Shown here one piece after another: positions 53,617 to 64,000 of a stretch of DNA of 64,000 bases. A program made the position numbers and the translations under genes. This DNA is from Auriscalpium vulgare (lineage: Eukaryota > Basidiomycota > Agaricomycetes > Russulales > Auriscalpiaceae): contig JAHBBC010000003.1 in assembly GCA_019915015.1 (NCBI GenBank), positions 2,170,001 to 2,234,000 of the forward strand, given 5' to 3'. The notes beneath the pieces are model-generated. The model saw nothing but the letters and a program-made list of their open reading frames with translations. It was not told the origin of the DNA and did not search any database. The number at the start of each line of letters is the position of its first letter. The stretch's first letter is position 1.

Positions 53617-55945
53617 TCAAGCGGCGACGACGTTGCCCTGATCGTCAACGGCGGCAACGGCGGCAAAATTGGTCTTGATACCGAAGACTGCGTTGAAGGC
53701 TACATGCGAGTGGTCAGGCCTTGGGCTTGAGGCGGTAGGGACGGGGTGCACGTACCATCAGCCTGAGCACCAGTCTTTGGTGGCTTGGCGTCAGCCGCAG
53801 CCTGTGCTGTTTTACAAGTGTCCTTTGCGGTTTGGTCGGCACCGCACTTGTTCGTTAGCGTGTCGCAGATGAATTGCGTGATGATATCGATATTCTGTGC
53901 AGACCCGTGGGCGAAGGATTCTTTGCCGGGCCGTCAGTCTACTGAATCAGATCAACATGGCAAGAGCACTCACTCAGATCAACGGGCTCGAAGCTGGTTT
54001 CTTTCCTGTTGTCGAAGCCCACCCCAAACTGAATCTGGGGGACAGAGCACGATCCAAAGTCTCCAATCGCGCCCGACGCGGCGGATGCAGCGGCAGCGGC
54101 AGACGTGGCAGTAGCAGCAGCAGCAGACGTCGCCACAGCCGCCGCAGCAGACGTGGCAGTAGCAGCAGCAGCAGACGTCGTCACAGCCGCCGCAGCAGAC
54201 GTCGCCGCAGCAGCACCGGTACCAGCAACGACGTTGCCCTGGTCATCGACGGCGGCAACGGCGGCAAAATCGGTCTTGATACCGAAGGCTGCGTTGAAGG
54301 CTACATGCGAGTGGTCAGGCCTTCAGGCTTGAGGCGGTAGGGACGGAGTGCACGTACCATCCGCCTGGGCACCAGTCTTTGGTGGCTTGGCGTCAGCCGC
54401 AGCCTGTGCTGTCTTGCAAGTGTCCTTCGCGGTCTGGTCGGCACCGCACGTGTTCGTGAGCGTATCGCAGATGAACTGCGTGATGATATCGATATTCTGC
54501 GCAGACCCGTGGGCGAAGGATTCTTTGCCGGGCCGTCAGTCTACTGAATCAGGATCAACATGGCAAGAGCACTCACTCAGATCAACGGGCTCGAAGCTGG
54601 TTTCTTTCCTGTTGTCGAAGCCCACCCCGAACTGAATCTGGGGGACAGAGCACGATCCAAAGTCTCCAATGGCGCCCGATGCGGCGGATGCGGCGGCAGC
54701 GGCAGATGTAGTCGCAGCAGCAGCAGCAGGAGACGTCGTCACAGCTGCCGCAGCAGCACCGGTACCAGCAACGACGTTGCCCTGGTCATCGACGGCGGCA
54801 ACGGCGGCAAAATCGGTCTTGATACCGAAGGCTGCGTTGAAGGCTACATGCGACAGCAATCAGTAATCTGGCTCGGGGTGGTAGGGAAGTATTACGCGTA
54901 CCATCAGCCTGGGCACCAGTCTTCGGTGTCTCGGTGTCAGCCGCAGCCTGTGCTGTTTTACAAGTGTCCTTTGCGGTTTGGTCGGCACCGCACTTGTTCG
55001 TTAGCGTGTCGCAGATGAATTGCGTGATGATATCGATGTTCTGCGCAGACCCGTGGGCGAAGGATTCTTTGCCGGGCCGTCAGTCTACTGAATCAGGATC
55101 AACATGGCAAGACCACTCACTCAGATCAACGGGCTCGAAGCTGGTTTCTTTCCTGTTGTCGAAGCCCACCCCGAACTGAATCTGGGGGACAGAGCACGAT
55201 CCAAAGTCTCCAATGGCGCCCGATGCGGCGGATGCGGCGGCAGCGGCAGACGTAGTCGCAGCAGCAGCAGCAGCAGGAGACGTCGTCACAGCTGCCGCAG
55301 CAGCACCGGTACCAGCAACGACGTTGCCCTGGTCATCGACGGCGGCAACGGCGGCAAAATCGGTCTTGATACCGAAGGCTGCGTTGAAGGCTACATGCGA
55401 CAGCAATCAGTGGTCTGGCTCGGGGTGGTAGGGAAGTATTACGCGTACCATCAGCCTGGGCACCAGTCTTCGGTGTCTCGGTGTCAGCCGCAGCCTGTGC
55501 AGTCTTACAAGTGTCCTTCGCGGTCTGGTCGGCACCGCACGTGTTCGTGAGCGTATCGCAGATGAACTGCGTGATGATATCGATGTTCTGCGCAGACCCG
55601 TGGGCGAAGGATTCTTTGCCGAGCCTTCAGTCTACTGATTTAAGATCAACATGGCAAGAGCACGCACTCAAGTCGACGGGCTCGAAGCTGGTCTCCTTGC
55701 GGTTGTCGAAGCCGACACCGAATTGAATTTGAGGAACAGTGCACGAACCGAAGTCACCGATGTCGGAAGCAGCTGCACGCGCGACGACAGCCGCCCTGCG
55801 GCTGCGGCGAATACATCAATCACCAAATCAAAACATATAGGTTCAGTACTACTCACGCTGAGGTGGCGCCACCAATCGGAGCGGCATTGGACTGGAAAAC
55901 GAGGGCGAGGGCGGCGAACGCCACGAATGATTTCTTGTTCAGCAT
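53617..55945 (-). CDS. Secreted modular protein B: four tandem Cys modules
   Basis: ATG at 55943-55945 opens a signal peptide (LNKKSFVAFAALALVFQSNA) and, after a GTGAGT intron, a dibasic ARRAAVVARA segment. Four modules of the same type as in the gene at 40777-43438 follow. The GSC(S/T)VPQIQFGVGFDNRKE motifs lie at about 55740, 55190, 54650 and 54045. Each module has FAHGSAQNIDIITQF, ICDTLTN(T/K)CGADQ, AKDTC and AFNA(A/V)FGIKT(D/N)FAAV. Ala/Thr-rich linkers join them, and each module is split by introns at the same two sites as in protein A. The last module ends DQGNVVAA with TGA at 53617-53619. There is no acidic repeat region. Modules 2 and 3 are nearly identical at DNA level. Function is unknown; a cell-wall or extracellular role is inferred from the signal peptide and cysteines. 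Confidence 0.82.
53745..55640 (-). repeat. Tandem DNA repeats encoding the Cys modules of protein B
   Basis: Four units with equivalent points at about 53750, 54352, 54898 and 55444, so periods of about 602, 546 and 546 bp. Units include both exons and introns. The stretch 54541-54895 is almost the same as 55085-55440, with only scattered differences and one extra CAG. Confidence 0.85.
54080..54225. repeat. GCA/GAC-rich minisatellite in the Ala linker
   Basis: Imperfect units around GCAGCAGCAGACGTCGCCACAG repeat several times and encode the Ala/Thr/Ser linker of the third intermodule region. Unit number differs from the shorter linkers near 54700 and 55250, which accounts for the longer 602-bp period here. 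Confidence 0.75.
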
Positions 55946-56675
55946 TTAGGCACGAGGGCGAGAGAGATTAGGCAAAAAGTGAAGATGAGCAAGGGGAGGC
56001 AGCCCGCGCAAGAGTCAAGCGTGAAAGAGAATGTGAAGCGACACCTGGTCAGAAAGAGTGGAAATGGAACGCAGCCGTTCAACGGGACACCAGGCAAGCC
56101 TTGCAAGAAGAGAAAAAGGGGTAGGTGAAGTGCGAGGCGTGTCGAGGCAGCCTTTATCCTCGCCTACCACATGATCATCGTTGCCCCTCGGCCCTGGCCA
56201 AGCCCTGGCTGTCCTGAGTTTCCCTGAGTTTCTCCGAGCCGGTAGAGGTCGGTAGCAACCTGATAATATAATGGATGGGGTTGCTATGGGGTTGCTACCC
56301 GACCGACTGCAGAGGTACAGTACCTTTTCCGATGAGTTCTCACCTGACAATCAAGGAAACAAGCACCGTGACCACCAGGAGGTAGTATCAGGATCTGATG
56401 TCATGTCATGCACAGATGGAGGCAAGAGGCAAGCTGTAGGAACGCTCAGTGCAGTCCGGTTCGACTCGGCCATGATTGCCACATTGAAGCCGATTGGGCC
56501 CGGAGCCGAGCAAACGCGTCGACGCGTCGCGTATGAATATTTGTGCACCCTTTTCAAGGACCTCCATTAAGCCTTACTAACTTATACCCGTTTCTTTCCC
56601 GTTTGCTTTTTGGAACTAGGTGAGCAACGGAATATTCTTTCAAGTGCAAGCTGTTAATAAAGACTGCGACAGACG
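55946..56675. other. Divergent promoter region, modular protein B / RMND1-like gene
   Basis: 730 bp between two divergent ATGs. A TTTATC element at about 56152 (GATAAA on the coding strand of protein B) could serve as its TATA-like box. No further gene is supported. Confidence 0.45.
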
Positions 56676-58088
56676 ATGAGGGCTCCTTTCTTTTCTGCTC
56701 TGCGTTCTGCGGCCACAGGGCCTAAACTTTCCTCCAAGTCCACAGTCCTTCAATGGCCATCTTCATTTCGGCGACACACATCGAGTTCTGCAAAGGAACC
56801 CAGCTATGAGCTCTCTGGTCCGGTGCCGAGACCCAAAGCCTTCACGCCCCTTCGCCGTACTGCCGCCAACTCCCTTCCCATCCGCTCCAACCCCAACCCA
56901 ACACGAAGTGAAATCCAACCTGTCACCACCCTCGCAACTGCTGAACGTTATTTTCTTCCTGCTCTACGGAGTCGGCTTCCCGAATCAGCGCGACCGCTGC
57001 ACGAGGCGTATTGGGTACCGAAGTGGGGTGAAGAGGGCAAGGAAGGTGAAATTTTTATCTTCGGTAATGGGAGCTTTGTGGGCTGGGGCCTCTCGGAGGA
57101 ACAAGCCGTAAGGTTCAGGCGAGACGTACTGGCCCGTACAGGGCTAGAGTTTGGGCCGCTGCCTGAGCCGGAGACGGAGGAGCTCGAGTTCGCGATGGAT
57201 CCCTCAGAGTGCGCATTCTCACTTTGACTTTGACATCTGACCACATATTGATGCTGTTTCATACATCATAGAGAGACACGGCTGCAAGGCGACTTGATTG
57301 TCCTTGGCACTAGTCCCCCCGTCCGCGAGCCGGACACCCTTCCCAACGACTTGCCGCCATCGGCGCTACCTCAAGAGACTCTTCTTGCGCGATACGCCTA
57401 CTCTCAGGCCCTTTCGCGCTCCACGGCTCTGTCTGCGCTCGAAGTGTCTCTGGAGAAGTATCTGTCTTCAATGGAGTCACTTCCTCTTTCACTTTCAAAG
57501 ACAGGGAAGCCAGGTCTTGGCCGCCGTGCGCTAGTAAAGAAACTGGGTGAACTCCTCAAGTTCCGTCAAGGCCTGAATTTGAACCGGGAGAATTTCTCGG
57601 ACGTCCCGGACTTTTACTGGGCTGAACCCGTCCTGGAAGGTATGTGTCTGTATTTCTCTCCAATATGTGACGTTCCCTCACGGCGCATAGGCTATTTCAA
57701 CACCTTGAGCAGTGCGTTGGAGGTAAAAGCTCGCACTCGGTCGGTCAATGACAAGATCACGTACGCTGCTGAGGTAGGCCGTCCTGACCCCGAGAGTACC
57801 GCAAGCCTCACGAAACCGATTTAGGTGCAATCAGTTCTTCGCCAACTATTGACTGAGGTGTGTTTTCATGACTCATGATATGCCGTCCACGCTAATAGCC
57901 TTCAGACATCTGGTGCACGAATGGAAATCATCATCATCTTGCTCATCTCTGTCGAAGTCGTCATCGTACGCCGTCCCCAACCCTGTATCTGTGACATAGA
58001 CCTTATAGATCCTTCACAGGTTCTTATTCGTGATCTCCCTGAACTCTGGGCCGAGAAGAAAGAGAAGACAGACCATACGGTCCTGTAG
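56676..58088 (+). CDS. Mitochondrial DUF155 protein, RMND1/Mrx10-like
   Basis: This family (RMND1 in animals, Mrx10 in yeast) is anchored in the mitochondrial inner membrane and supports mitochondrial translation. ATG 56676-56678 opens a basic, Ser-rich N-terminus (RAPFFSALRSAATGPK), a likely targeting sequence. The DUF155 core has EIFIFGNGSFVGWGLSEEQA, then DLIVLGTSP, LLARYAYSQALSRSTALSAL and VEVSLEKYL-type helices. It continues with LVKKLGELLKFRQGLNL, DVPDFYWAEPVLE and YFNTLSSALEVKARTRSVND. The C-terminal membrane anchor is GARMEIIIILLISVEVVIV, followed by IRDLPELWAEKK. Stop TAG is at 58086-58088. Introns were placed by conservation; one uses a GTACGC donor inside the anchor. The membrane anchor and presequence separate it from cytosolic Rmd1/Rmd8 relatives. 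Confidence 0.86.
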
Positions 58089-58329
58089 GAGCCTTCTTAT
58101 CTATCACACACATACATACCCCATCTCAATCCATCATCACCTCTCATCATAGAATATAATAGAACAGGATCACAGTAGTGTAGCACCTAAACTACAAGTA
58201 GTTTGCAAGTCCCAAGGGCCACGCCGCTGTCTAAGTCGAGTAAACACAACCAAATAACTTGAAGTCCGCGACTATGCAGCGCCAGCTCTCAAGAGCTCTC
58301 ACCACAGCTTCGCCCGTTCTCTAACCTCC

Positions 58330-61203
58330 ATGGAGTCAAGCATCAGTCTTGAGGAGACTAACAAGATCCGTATATCGCTTGGTCTCAAGCCTCTCACAGA
58401 GGATCCCGACCCTCAAAGCGAGAAAGACAAGGAGGATGCGGCCAAGGCTCGCGACAAGGCAGTCAAGGACCATGAAGCGAAGTAAGGTTTCCAACCCCAA
58501 ACTCCTGACTTTTGCTGATATACTGTGCCCTTACCTCTTCAGGAAGATACAGGACCGCATTGCGAAGTGAGTACTCTTTCTCGTGTATTCCCTAGCCGTT
58601 GCTTCTACCTCCTTCGCGGGCTTCCAGGCGGCCCCTCACTCGCATGATGGACAGCTGCTCACGCGCCTGTCTGGTCTAATCCAGGGTGAGATACAAGCGA
58701 GAGCTCAATGCATCGCTCAAGGGTTCGACTCTCGGTGACGCCGATGCGGACACAGACGATGCCCTCAAGTGGATCAAGAAAGCGAAGAAACGCGAGAAAG
58801 AACTCGCCAAGAAACGCCAGGAAGAGCAGGAGAGCATGGACAAGGCATACCAGGAGGAGTACACCGAGAGTGCGTCACATTCTCGTTGAGGATGGCCGTT
58901 TCGCTGATGGGTGTTCTGGCAGGGGACCTCGCTGGTTTGAAGGTCAGCCACGACTTTGAGGAGATGGGGGAAGGCGAGGATCGCATACTCACCCTCAAAG
59001 ACAGCCGGATTCTTGACAACGAAGGCAAGCCATACACCTTTCATCTCGTGGACTCAACTGTTGACTGCGCATCATCACAGACGACGAACTTCAAAATGTC
59101 GAGATGGCGGAGGCAGAGAAGACCAAGGAGCGGAATGAGCTGAAGATCAAGAAGCGAGACTATACTGGTTATGACGACGAGGAGTTTGTAGAGGGTCGAG
59201 AGGGCATGCGACGCTCAGTACTCGCGAAGTACGACGAGTTCCTAGAAGGGCCAAAGGAGACTGTGCGTATCCTTCCTGGTTTGAGCTCTTGTCCTCACAC
59301 AACTACGATCAGGGCTTTCGCCTCGGCGCTTCCGCAATATTTACAAAACCCTCTGTCCGTGAAGAGAAAGAACAGGCGGCTGCCGCAGTCAACAAATCTC
59401 TCCTGTCAATTGACTATGCTAGTACGTCGTACGCCGCTCGTACAGAGTTTGTTTCTTACTGTCGTGTCCTCAGAGAATCTAGAGATGACGGACTACTTAC
59501 AGAAGGGCGATGCTGGTTTCAAGAAGCCGAAGGTCTGTCGCCTTCGGTTTTGCAAGGCGGTTTGCTCATCTCTCGTGCATTCACAGACGAAGAAGAAGCG
59601 CCCATCACGCAGGGTGGCGGAAGATTCAGAGGTCCCGCCTCAAGAAGATCTTATGGACGTTGATGAGAAGCCCATCGTTCCTCGTGAACGAAATTTGGAT
59701 GCCAACTTTGTCGACGACGATGAGCTGCAAGCTGCTCTCGCTCGTTCACGGAGAGCAAAGATTAAGGCCAAGAAAGTCTCGCCTGAGGAAATTGCTCGAA
59801 GGAGTGAGCGCGCTCTTTTTGTGACCTTATCGCAAGATTTACTCACGACTGGTTTAGTCGCTGAAGAGAAGGTCAAGTCTGAGCAGCCAGACGAAGCAGA
59901 CGTCATCAATGTCGACGACAACGAAGCGTCCGCGGGCCTCGTGTTTGATGACACGTCGGAGTTCGTACGCGGCATTACCTATGACCCAACGGCCGTGAAG
60001 AAAGAGGTCAAGAGAGAGGCCTCTGTGGTACCTACCGCCCCTGGCTCTTCCAAACAACTCGGCCCTACGCCGGAGGACGACCCAATGGAGGTGGAGGAGC
60101 TCGAGGCTGGAGAAGTTGTCGTGAAGGAAGAGGAGGACGAAGAGGCAATGCTGAACGCCATCGAGAGTGCCATCGCCGTGACGGAGGCGGAGGAGAAAGC
60201 AGCAAAAAACGGAGATCTCGGTGTTGCGACGTCCTCAGAACAGACATTCAGCAGCGGTATGGCGTCGACGCTCAACATTCTCCGGCAGCAGGGCATTCTC
60301 GCGACGCCTAGTGATGATCAGAAGGACCGCGAGCGTGTCCAGCTGCAGCGTGACCTGTGGCTCGCCGAGCAGCGCCGGCGACTTGCTGAGCGGGAGGTTG
60401 AGAAGCTGCGGTCGCGCGGTGCCAACAAGGACCAGGCGCAACGCGAGTACGAGAACCGGCTTCGCGAGCAGCAGGAGGCACGTGCGAATCTCGAAGCGTT
60501 CAAGAACTACAAGCCGGACGTGAACATTGTGTACTACGATGAGTTTGGCCGGACGCTGACCCCGAAGGAGGCGTGGAAGGCACTCTCGCACAAGTTCCAT
60601 GGCAAGACATCGGGCAAGATGAAGACGGAGAAGAGATTGAAGAAGATTGCTGAGGAGAAGAAGCAGGAGGCCATGGCGAGCGGCGATACACCGCTGAGCA
60701 TGAACAAGGCGTTTCAGATGCGTCAGGAGAAGACTGGCCAGGCTCACTTCGTTTTATCCGTAGGCAACAGAGGGTCAGTCCTTTTTACTTCGTTCCTATC
60801 TGTCATTTAAATTCCGTTGGTATTCAGTGCCGTGCCGCAAGCCACAGAGTTCCTCGATCCTCAGCCCTTGGCGAAGGGCAAGACCGAGAAGACCAAGGGC
60901 AAGAAGAAGGACTCGTCAAAGGCCTCTGTGCAGCCACTCGATAGCGCCTTCTTCACTCTCCCTGCGGCACAGGCCACATACAGTGCGAGCGCCAGCCCTG
61001 CACCTGGTGGCGAGATGGGCTCACCCGCCCCGCGCCCCGGCTTTTCGCGCATTGCGGCCGTTTCGGAGTCGCCGTCGGGGGTCGGATCTCCGGCGACGGG
61101 AACGCCGGTGCCGGCGGATCGCACAAGAGTCGCTTTGCAGCTGAAGAGGAAGGCAGGCGATGAGCCGAGGGGGACGCCGCCGCCGAAGAGCGCGAGGCGG
61201 TGA
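58330..61203 (+). CDS. SNU66: U4/U6.U5 tri-snRNP protein Snu66 (SART1)
   Basis: Snu66/SART1 is a tri-snRNP component needed for spliceosome activation. ATG 58330-58332. The N-terminus carries SLEETNKIRISLGLKPL, which matches the HIND element that binds the ubiquitin-like protein Hub1/UBL5. Next come charged helices (WIKKAKKREKELAKKRQEEQ), then DLAGLKVSHDFEEM, NELKIKKRDYTGYDDEEF and KYDEFLEGPKE, typical of the family. An acidic middle region follows. The conserved C-terminal block has VYYDEFGRTLTPKEAWKALS, HKFHGKTSGKMKTEKRLKKI and SGDTPLSMNKAFQMRQEKTG. The last exon adds a Ser/Pro-rich tail ending PPPKSARR with TGA at 61201-61203. Around nine introns, all short. The chain is complete and of normal family size. 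Confidence 0.9.
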
Positions 61204-61662
61204 GCTGTCATTCGATTATTCTGTGTTTGTATTCGACAGCAGAGCGAATGATATCGCTGCGTGCTCTTGAATCAGCGTTGGGTGAGTCTGCCTTCATGTG
61301 CATATCATGCGGGAGCCGTGCTTCAACTCTCCCTTTACACGCTTGGACCATTAATCAAGCAACTACGGGACATAAACCGGACTGAACATGAGAGGCTTTA
61401 CTCCCCGGTGAGCGCCAACCTCGATCGTTCTTGGAATTGCGTGTGGCAGTCCCGTTCAGTCGAGCAGATCTTCTAAGTTAAATACGCTACATGATGTGGT
61501 CGTCAAAGTGTCCCAACACTCCTCAGGCAAAGATCCTTGGCAACGCTACATCGATCTTTGTCCCGTCCAACCCCGCTCTCGAATGCGTTCATGAGCGACG
61601 CCTGCCCATCATCAATCCTACTCAAGAGTGAGAAACAGCCAAAGCGAGGCAGAGGCTAGCTT
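61204..61662. other. Convergent intergenic region
   Basis: 459 bp between the convergent 3' ends of SNU66 and RNase H2. Small open frames are present without any domain. Nothing is supported. Confidence 0.5.
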
Positions 61663-62668
61663 TTACCAGTCCACAGGATGTGCATCTTTTTCCAGTATGG
61701 TCTTGGCGGTACCCCAGGAGAAGCGCACGACAGATGGAAAGCCGAAAGTACGATCCATAGAAGCCTTGATCCACGCTTGCGTCTTCGGGTCTGGCGTGCG
61801 TTTCAAGATCCAAACTCCCTTAAAGTAGCTGGCCTAACGCACCTGATGGGTACCCGCTTCCTAGAAGTGAACTCCAAGGAAGCTCCTCCTCATCCGCCAC
61901 GTGGGCCGCCTCCTCAAATGTCCACCCCTCAATCCAGGTGTCGCGGGTTACCTTCGCCGCTACACTCGCCGCTCCGACGATCTTGAATTTCGAATCAGCC
62001 TTCGGGGTTACTGTGAAGTTGATTCCCGGAAAGTGCGAAGAGAGTAGCTGCTGGTAGGGCCCCGTGGCGCCGAGCGCGTCGACGAAGACATCGGACAGCT
62101 CGATGCCTGCTGCAATGACTTCGCGGATGAGCAGAATGGTGGCATCTTGGGATTGCTTGTTGAGATTGACGGGTGGCCGGCGAAGCATGCCGCTGGAGAT
62201 GTCCTGCGGGCTGGGCGAGGGCGCAGTCTGAATCGCGCGTTAAACTCCATGGACGACAGGCATACCTGAGGACACGGACAGACCAGGCAAGATTAGCAGG
62301 GTCGCTGCTCAGTGAGTTGAGCAACGAGGAACGCGTGCCCGCGGCCAAGGTCTTTGAGTCTGACGCGAACAAGTCGGCTGCTGGGCCATATTTGGAGGCG
62401 AGCGGCACGCACCTGCGAACCCAAGCCCATTCAACTCTTCCTCGTAGCTGACAGGACAGTACGCGACCCCGTAGACAAGTGGGCCCAGGACGGGTCCACG
62501 ACCTGCTTCATCGACGCCGAGGATGTAAGGGCCCTTCGCTGTAGGCGTGGGCGAATGGTAGGTGTAGGATGCAACGAGCGGGGCAGTCGGGTCGGGAATG
62601 GAAGGGACAGTGCACGCATCTGCCGTTTCTACGTCATGTTCTGGTGATTCTGCGCGTGCTTTTGGCAT
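61663..62668 (-). CDS. RNH201: Ribonuclease H2 catalytic subunit A
   Basis: RNase H2 removes ribonucleotides misincorporated in DNA and RNA of RNA/DNA hybrids in the nucleus. ATG at 62666-62668. After about 50 disordered residues the catalytic motifs appear in order: [20 protein letters not shown] with the DEAGRG core, [50 protein letters not shown] and [12 protein letters not shown]. The four acidic residues (D and E of DEAGRG, D of VDALG, D of VTRD) are all present. The last exon reads [12 protein letters not shown] and [11 protein letters not shown] and ends HPVDW with TAA at 61663-61665. In-frame codons upstream of 62668 lack an ATG. The promoter is shared with SMN on the other strand. 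Confidence 0.92.
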
Positions 62669-62821
62669 TTTGAAGCGGTTGGGAGCAGTCGAAGTGTTTG
62701 AAGAGTCGTTGACGGTCGGTGGACGGAGCGCGTTCGCGTTGTTGGTGTTTGTTTGTGCTGCCGGCTGCCGCACGGCTGCTCGACGACCTACAACTTGAAG
62801 GCTACATCCTCCTCACACCCT
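62669..62821. promoter_or_regulatory. Short bidirectional promoter, RNH201 / SMN
   Basis: 153 bp between divergent ATGs of the RNase H2 subunit and SMN. The two genes must share regulatory sequence. No TATA box is clear. Confidence 0.55.
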
Positions 62822-63800
62822 ATGTCTCGTACTATTGTGTCCTACGACGACATCGTCGATCCCATCCAGGCCCCCTCAATAGGACCTCAGCCCCCGCAAC
62901 CTACTCAACCGCCGCCCAAAAAGCGCAAGCGCAACAACCAGAACCAATCTCGGGCGCAGCAACATTGGGACGATCCAGGCCAACCCTCACAACACATGTC
63001 ATATGGCAACAGCTCGTTGGTGACGTCTGTGGTCCGAGGAGATGACGGACTCGAGGAGGGTGAGGAAGAGGAGGAAGAAAGCCGCGTCCTGACGCAAGAG
63101 GAGATGTGGGATGATTCCGCCCTCGTCGATGCTTGGGAGTCTGCCAACGCAGAGTATGAGGCGCGTGTCCAGTCCATCCCTTGATGATTGTCTGGCTTGC
63201 TAAAACCTCGCTAACAGGCATACCATGGCAAAGGTAAGGCATGGAAGAATGAGCCGGTCAAGAAGTCCCCTCTGTACGTTCCTTACTCACTTTCTCTCTG
63301 CGAACCTAGCTAACCTTTAGAAGATGGTACAATGTTCCTCCTTCCCCTTCCAAAGTGAAGAAATCGCCACAACAAAATGCTGCTCCTTCAACGAGTGACA
63401 GCCATGTCGCCCCCAGTGGCGACGACGATAATTCTCACCCGCTCAACTTCAATACCTTTGTTCCGAACCATGACCCCACTCTTGCGAACTCTTCTGCGGC
63501 CGCCTACCAGCTCGCTGAATCCTCTGGCGAGCGATTGAGCCAGGACGAAGCGTTCAATCGCGCTCTCAGTGCCATGTACTGGACGGGCTACTGGACTGCG
63601 GTATATCACGTACGTCGTCACGGCCATTACAGTCTTCATGCGCTGAAGTCGTTTGTCTCCGACAGAGCCACCGTAAGCCTGGCGAGGGTAAGACGGCACC
63701 TCAACAAAACGAGGAGGAAGATGGTGAGTATGTCGAAGGCGGAGGGGAAGACGTAGATGACATGGAGGAGGACGGCCTGGTTTCCACTCAGCGAGGATGA
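62822..63800 (+). CDS. SMN1: Survival motor neuron (SMN) family protein
   Basis: SMN proteins assemble Sm rings on spliceosomal snRNAs. ATG 62822-62824. The N-terminal Gemin2-binding helix is EEMWDDSALVDAWESANAEY. A lysine-rich YHGKGKAWKNEPVKK follows. The C-terminal YG-box region, used for oligomerisation, is DEAFNRALSAMYWTGYWTAV. No Tudor domain is present, as in fission yeast Smn1. The intron after EYE seems to begin with GC (63161-63217), because the only nearby GT donor would bring a stop at once. Beyond the YG box a last intron (GTACGT...GACAG) adds an unusual acidic tail (QQNEEEDGEYVEGGGEDVDD) ending at TGA 63798-63800. If this intron were not spliced, the chain would end with a basic tail instead. 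Confidence 0.85.
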
Positions 63801-64000
63801 GCTAGGTCAATCAGAGAGGATTCTTGCTGTATCTGTATCTAGGTTGAGCGCAATATGACAGGCAATTTGTGGGATCGACTTGATCAGAGAGTCGAACCGC
63901 GGTCCTCAGAACGTCTCCACTATACAAAGCAACTTTGAAGGGAACACCCTTCATCTCCCAACACATTCAAAAAATGGTATACACAGACAGAAGTAGTACA
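63801..64000. other. Window end, SMN 3' flank
   Basis: 200 bp of 3' flanking sequence with no supported gene. A tRNA-like T-loop word on the minus strand near 63885-63905 does not fold into a tRNA. Confidence 0.4.

Noticed and set aside
63870..63960. tRNA-like word GGTTCGACTC on the minus strand
   Set aside because: The bases on both sides of the loop do not pair as a T-stem, and no acceptor or anticodon arm could be folded around it.
1..64000. CRISPR arrays, rRNA genes, prokaryotic operons
   Set aside because: None seen; the dense spliceosomal introns and fungal protein families show nuclear DNA of a fungus.

Overview
The window is nuclear DNA of a filamentous basidiomycete, most likely an Agaricomycete. 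Genes are dense and split by many 45-70 nt introns with GT...AG ends. Codons are GC-rich at third positions. Both strands are used, and several neighbouring genes share short divergent promoters. The proteins (Snu66, SMN, Erg28, Svf1, Oma1, Cox4, malic enzyme, adenosine kinase) are of fungal type. Exons below were joined by hand from splice signals and family conservation, so exact internal boundaries are inference.

Layout. 1-1.15 kb: 3' end of a peroxisomal hydratase-2 (MaoC) gene. 2.2-5.0 kb (-): vacuolar Ca2+/H+ exchanger. 5.0-11.1 kb: gene-poor, with two diverged ~600-bp direct repeats around a stand-alone Cdc24-like PH-domain gene, then a possible gene relic. 11.2-18.0 kb: tandem duplicate F-box/LRR genes with matching introns and promoters. 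18.2-29.9 kb: conserved genes: U1A/U2B'' snRNP protein (-), malic enzyme (+), adenosine kinase (+), ERG28 (-), a 1097-residue low-complexity protein (+) and COX4 (+).

30.5-39.46 kb: a complete Ty3/gypsy chromovirus-type LTR retrotransposon with 298-bp LTRs that read as identical, a 5-bp target duplication and one uninterrupted 2755-codon gag-pol frame. It appears to have split a host gene whose reading frame resumes in phase on the far side.

40.8-64 kb: a secreted modular protein with three cysteine-bearing modules (+), a Mup1-type amino-acid permease (+), an Oma1-like mitochondrial metallopeptidase (-), SVF1 (-), an unrecognised gene (-), an Acl4-like Rpl4 chaperone (+), a second modular secreted protein with four modules (-), an RMND1/Mrx10-type protein (+), Snu66/SART1 (+), RNase H2 catalytic subunit (-) and SMN (+).

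Most genes are unlinked housekeeping functions and I see no metabolic cluster. The least explained content is the pair of secreted modular proteins, which carry basic-site-delimited acidic repeats (copy A) and concerted-evolution patterns (copy B). Next come the retrotransposon's ~400-residue tail after its chromodomain and the PH gene between long direct repeats.
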